This document shows, piece after piece, positions 6,509-6,554 of a stretch of 6,554 nucleotides of DNA. The stretch spans positions 1 to 6,554 of the forward strand of contig DATCKS010000310.1 in assembly GCA_036562265.1 (NCBI GenBank), written 5' to 3'. Made by a program: the position numbers and the translations under genes. The first letter of the stretch is position 1. Each line of letters starts with the position of its first letter. The notes under the pieces are model-generated. The model saw nothing but the letters and a program-made list of their open reading frames with translations, did no database searches and was not told the origin of the DNA. The stretch is from DASVDK01 sp036562265 [NCBI: Thermodesulfobacteriota bacterium] (GTDB taxonomy: Bacteria; DASVDK01).

Positions 6509-6524
6509 TTTCCCGATCGGGAAC
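6509..6524. promoter_or_regulatory. Operator-like palindrome O3 (one mismatch)
   Basis: TTTCCCGATCGGGAAC matches O1 except for the last base. It begins exactly 50 bp beyond O2 and 112 bp upstream of the hipB ATG. It may extend repression by cooperative binding, or may serve a neighbouring gene that lies beyond the right edge of the window. Confidence 0.72.
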
Positions 6525-6554
6525 GTCAGCACTCGATGTCGTCACCTCCAGGGG

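Noticed and set aside
6398-6532. Upstream extension of HipB to an ATG at 6532 (130 residues)
   Set aside because: The extra 45 codons run through all three operator palindromes and the ribosome binding site, and add no domain. The Met at 6397 has a proper ribosome binding site.

Overview
The window is bacterial DNA of very high GC content with almost every codon ending in G or C, except for the right-hand quarter, which is clearly poorer in GC. The gene set (a TAXI-type TRAP transporter with a DUF1850 protein and a fused permease, a TIGR01777-type sugar-nucleotide-epimerase-like protein, and a hipBA module) suits a GC-rich Gram-negative soil or sediment bacterium. Something like Rokubacteria/Methylomirabilota or a high-GC proteobacterial lineage is possible, but this is inferred from composition and gene content only. 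There is no rRNA, tRNA or lineage marker gene.

Layout. Bases 3-350 (+) hold the C-terminal end of an unrecognised protein whose start lies outside the window. It converges on a TIGR01777-family NAD(P)-binding protein at 382-1290 (-). A 165-bp divergent gap (1291-1455) separates that gene from a three-gene operon on the + strand: a TAXI solute-binding protein (1456-2418), a DUF1850 protein (2423-2935) and a fused TRAP permease (2917-4833). The first two genes are separated by 4 bp and the last two overlap by 19 bp. After a 41-bp convergent gap comes a toxin-antitoxin operon on the - strand, hipB (6140-6397) then hipA (4875-6140), with stop and start fused as TGATG. Upstream of hipB are three 16-bp palindromes (TTTCCCGATCGGGAAA and two one-mismatch copies) placed exactly 50 bp apart.

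How the genes work together. The transporter operon should encode a complete secondary uptake system: the periplasmic TAXI protein captures a small organic, probably acidic, ligand and delivers it to the membrane permease. DUF1850 is a small, presumably exported partner of unknown role that travels with this transporter type. hipBA should be a self-contained autoregulated module: HipB is a DNA-binding antitoxin and HipA a Ser/Thr kinase toxin with its key catalytic residues intact. The operator array is the most distinctive non-coding structure here. The GC drop over hipBA suggests it was acquired separately from its neighbours. No gene-less stretch longer than 300 bases exists, and I saw no RNA genes, CRISPR, insertion sequences or convincing intrinsic terminators.
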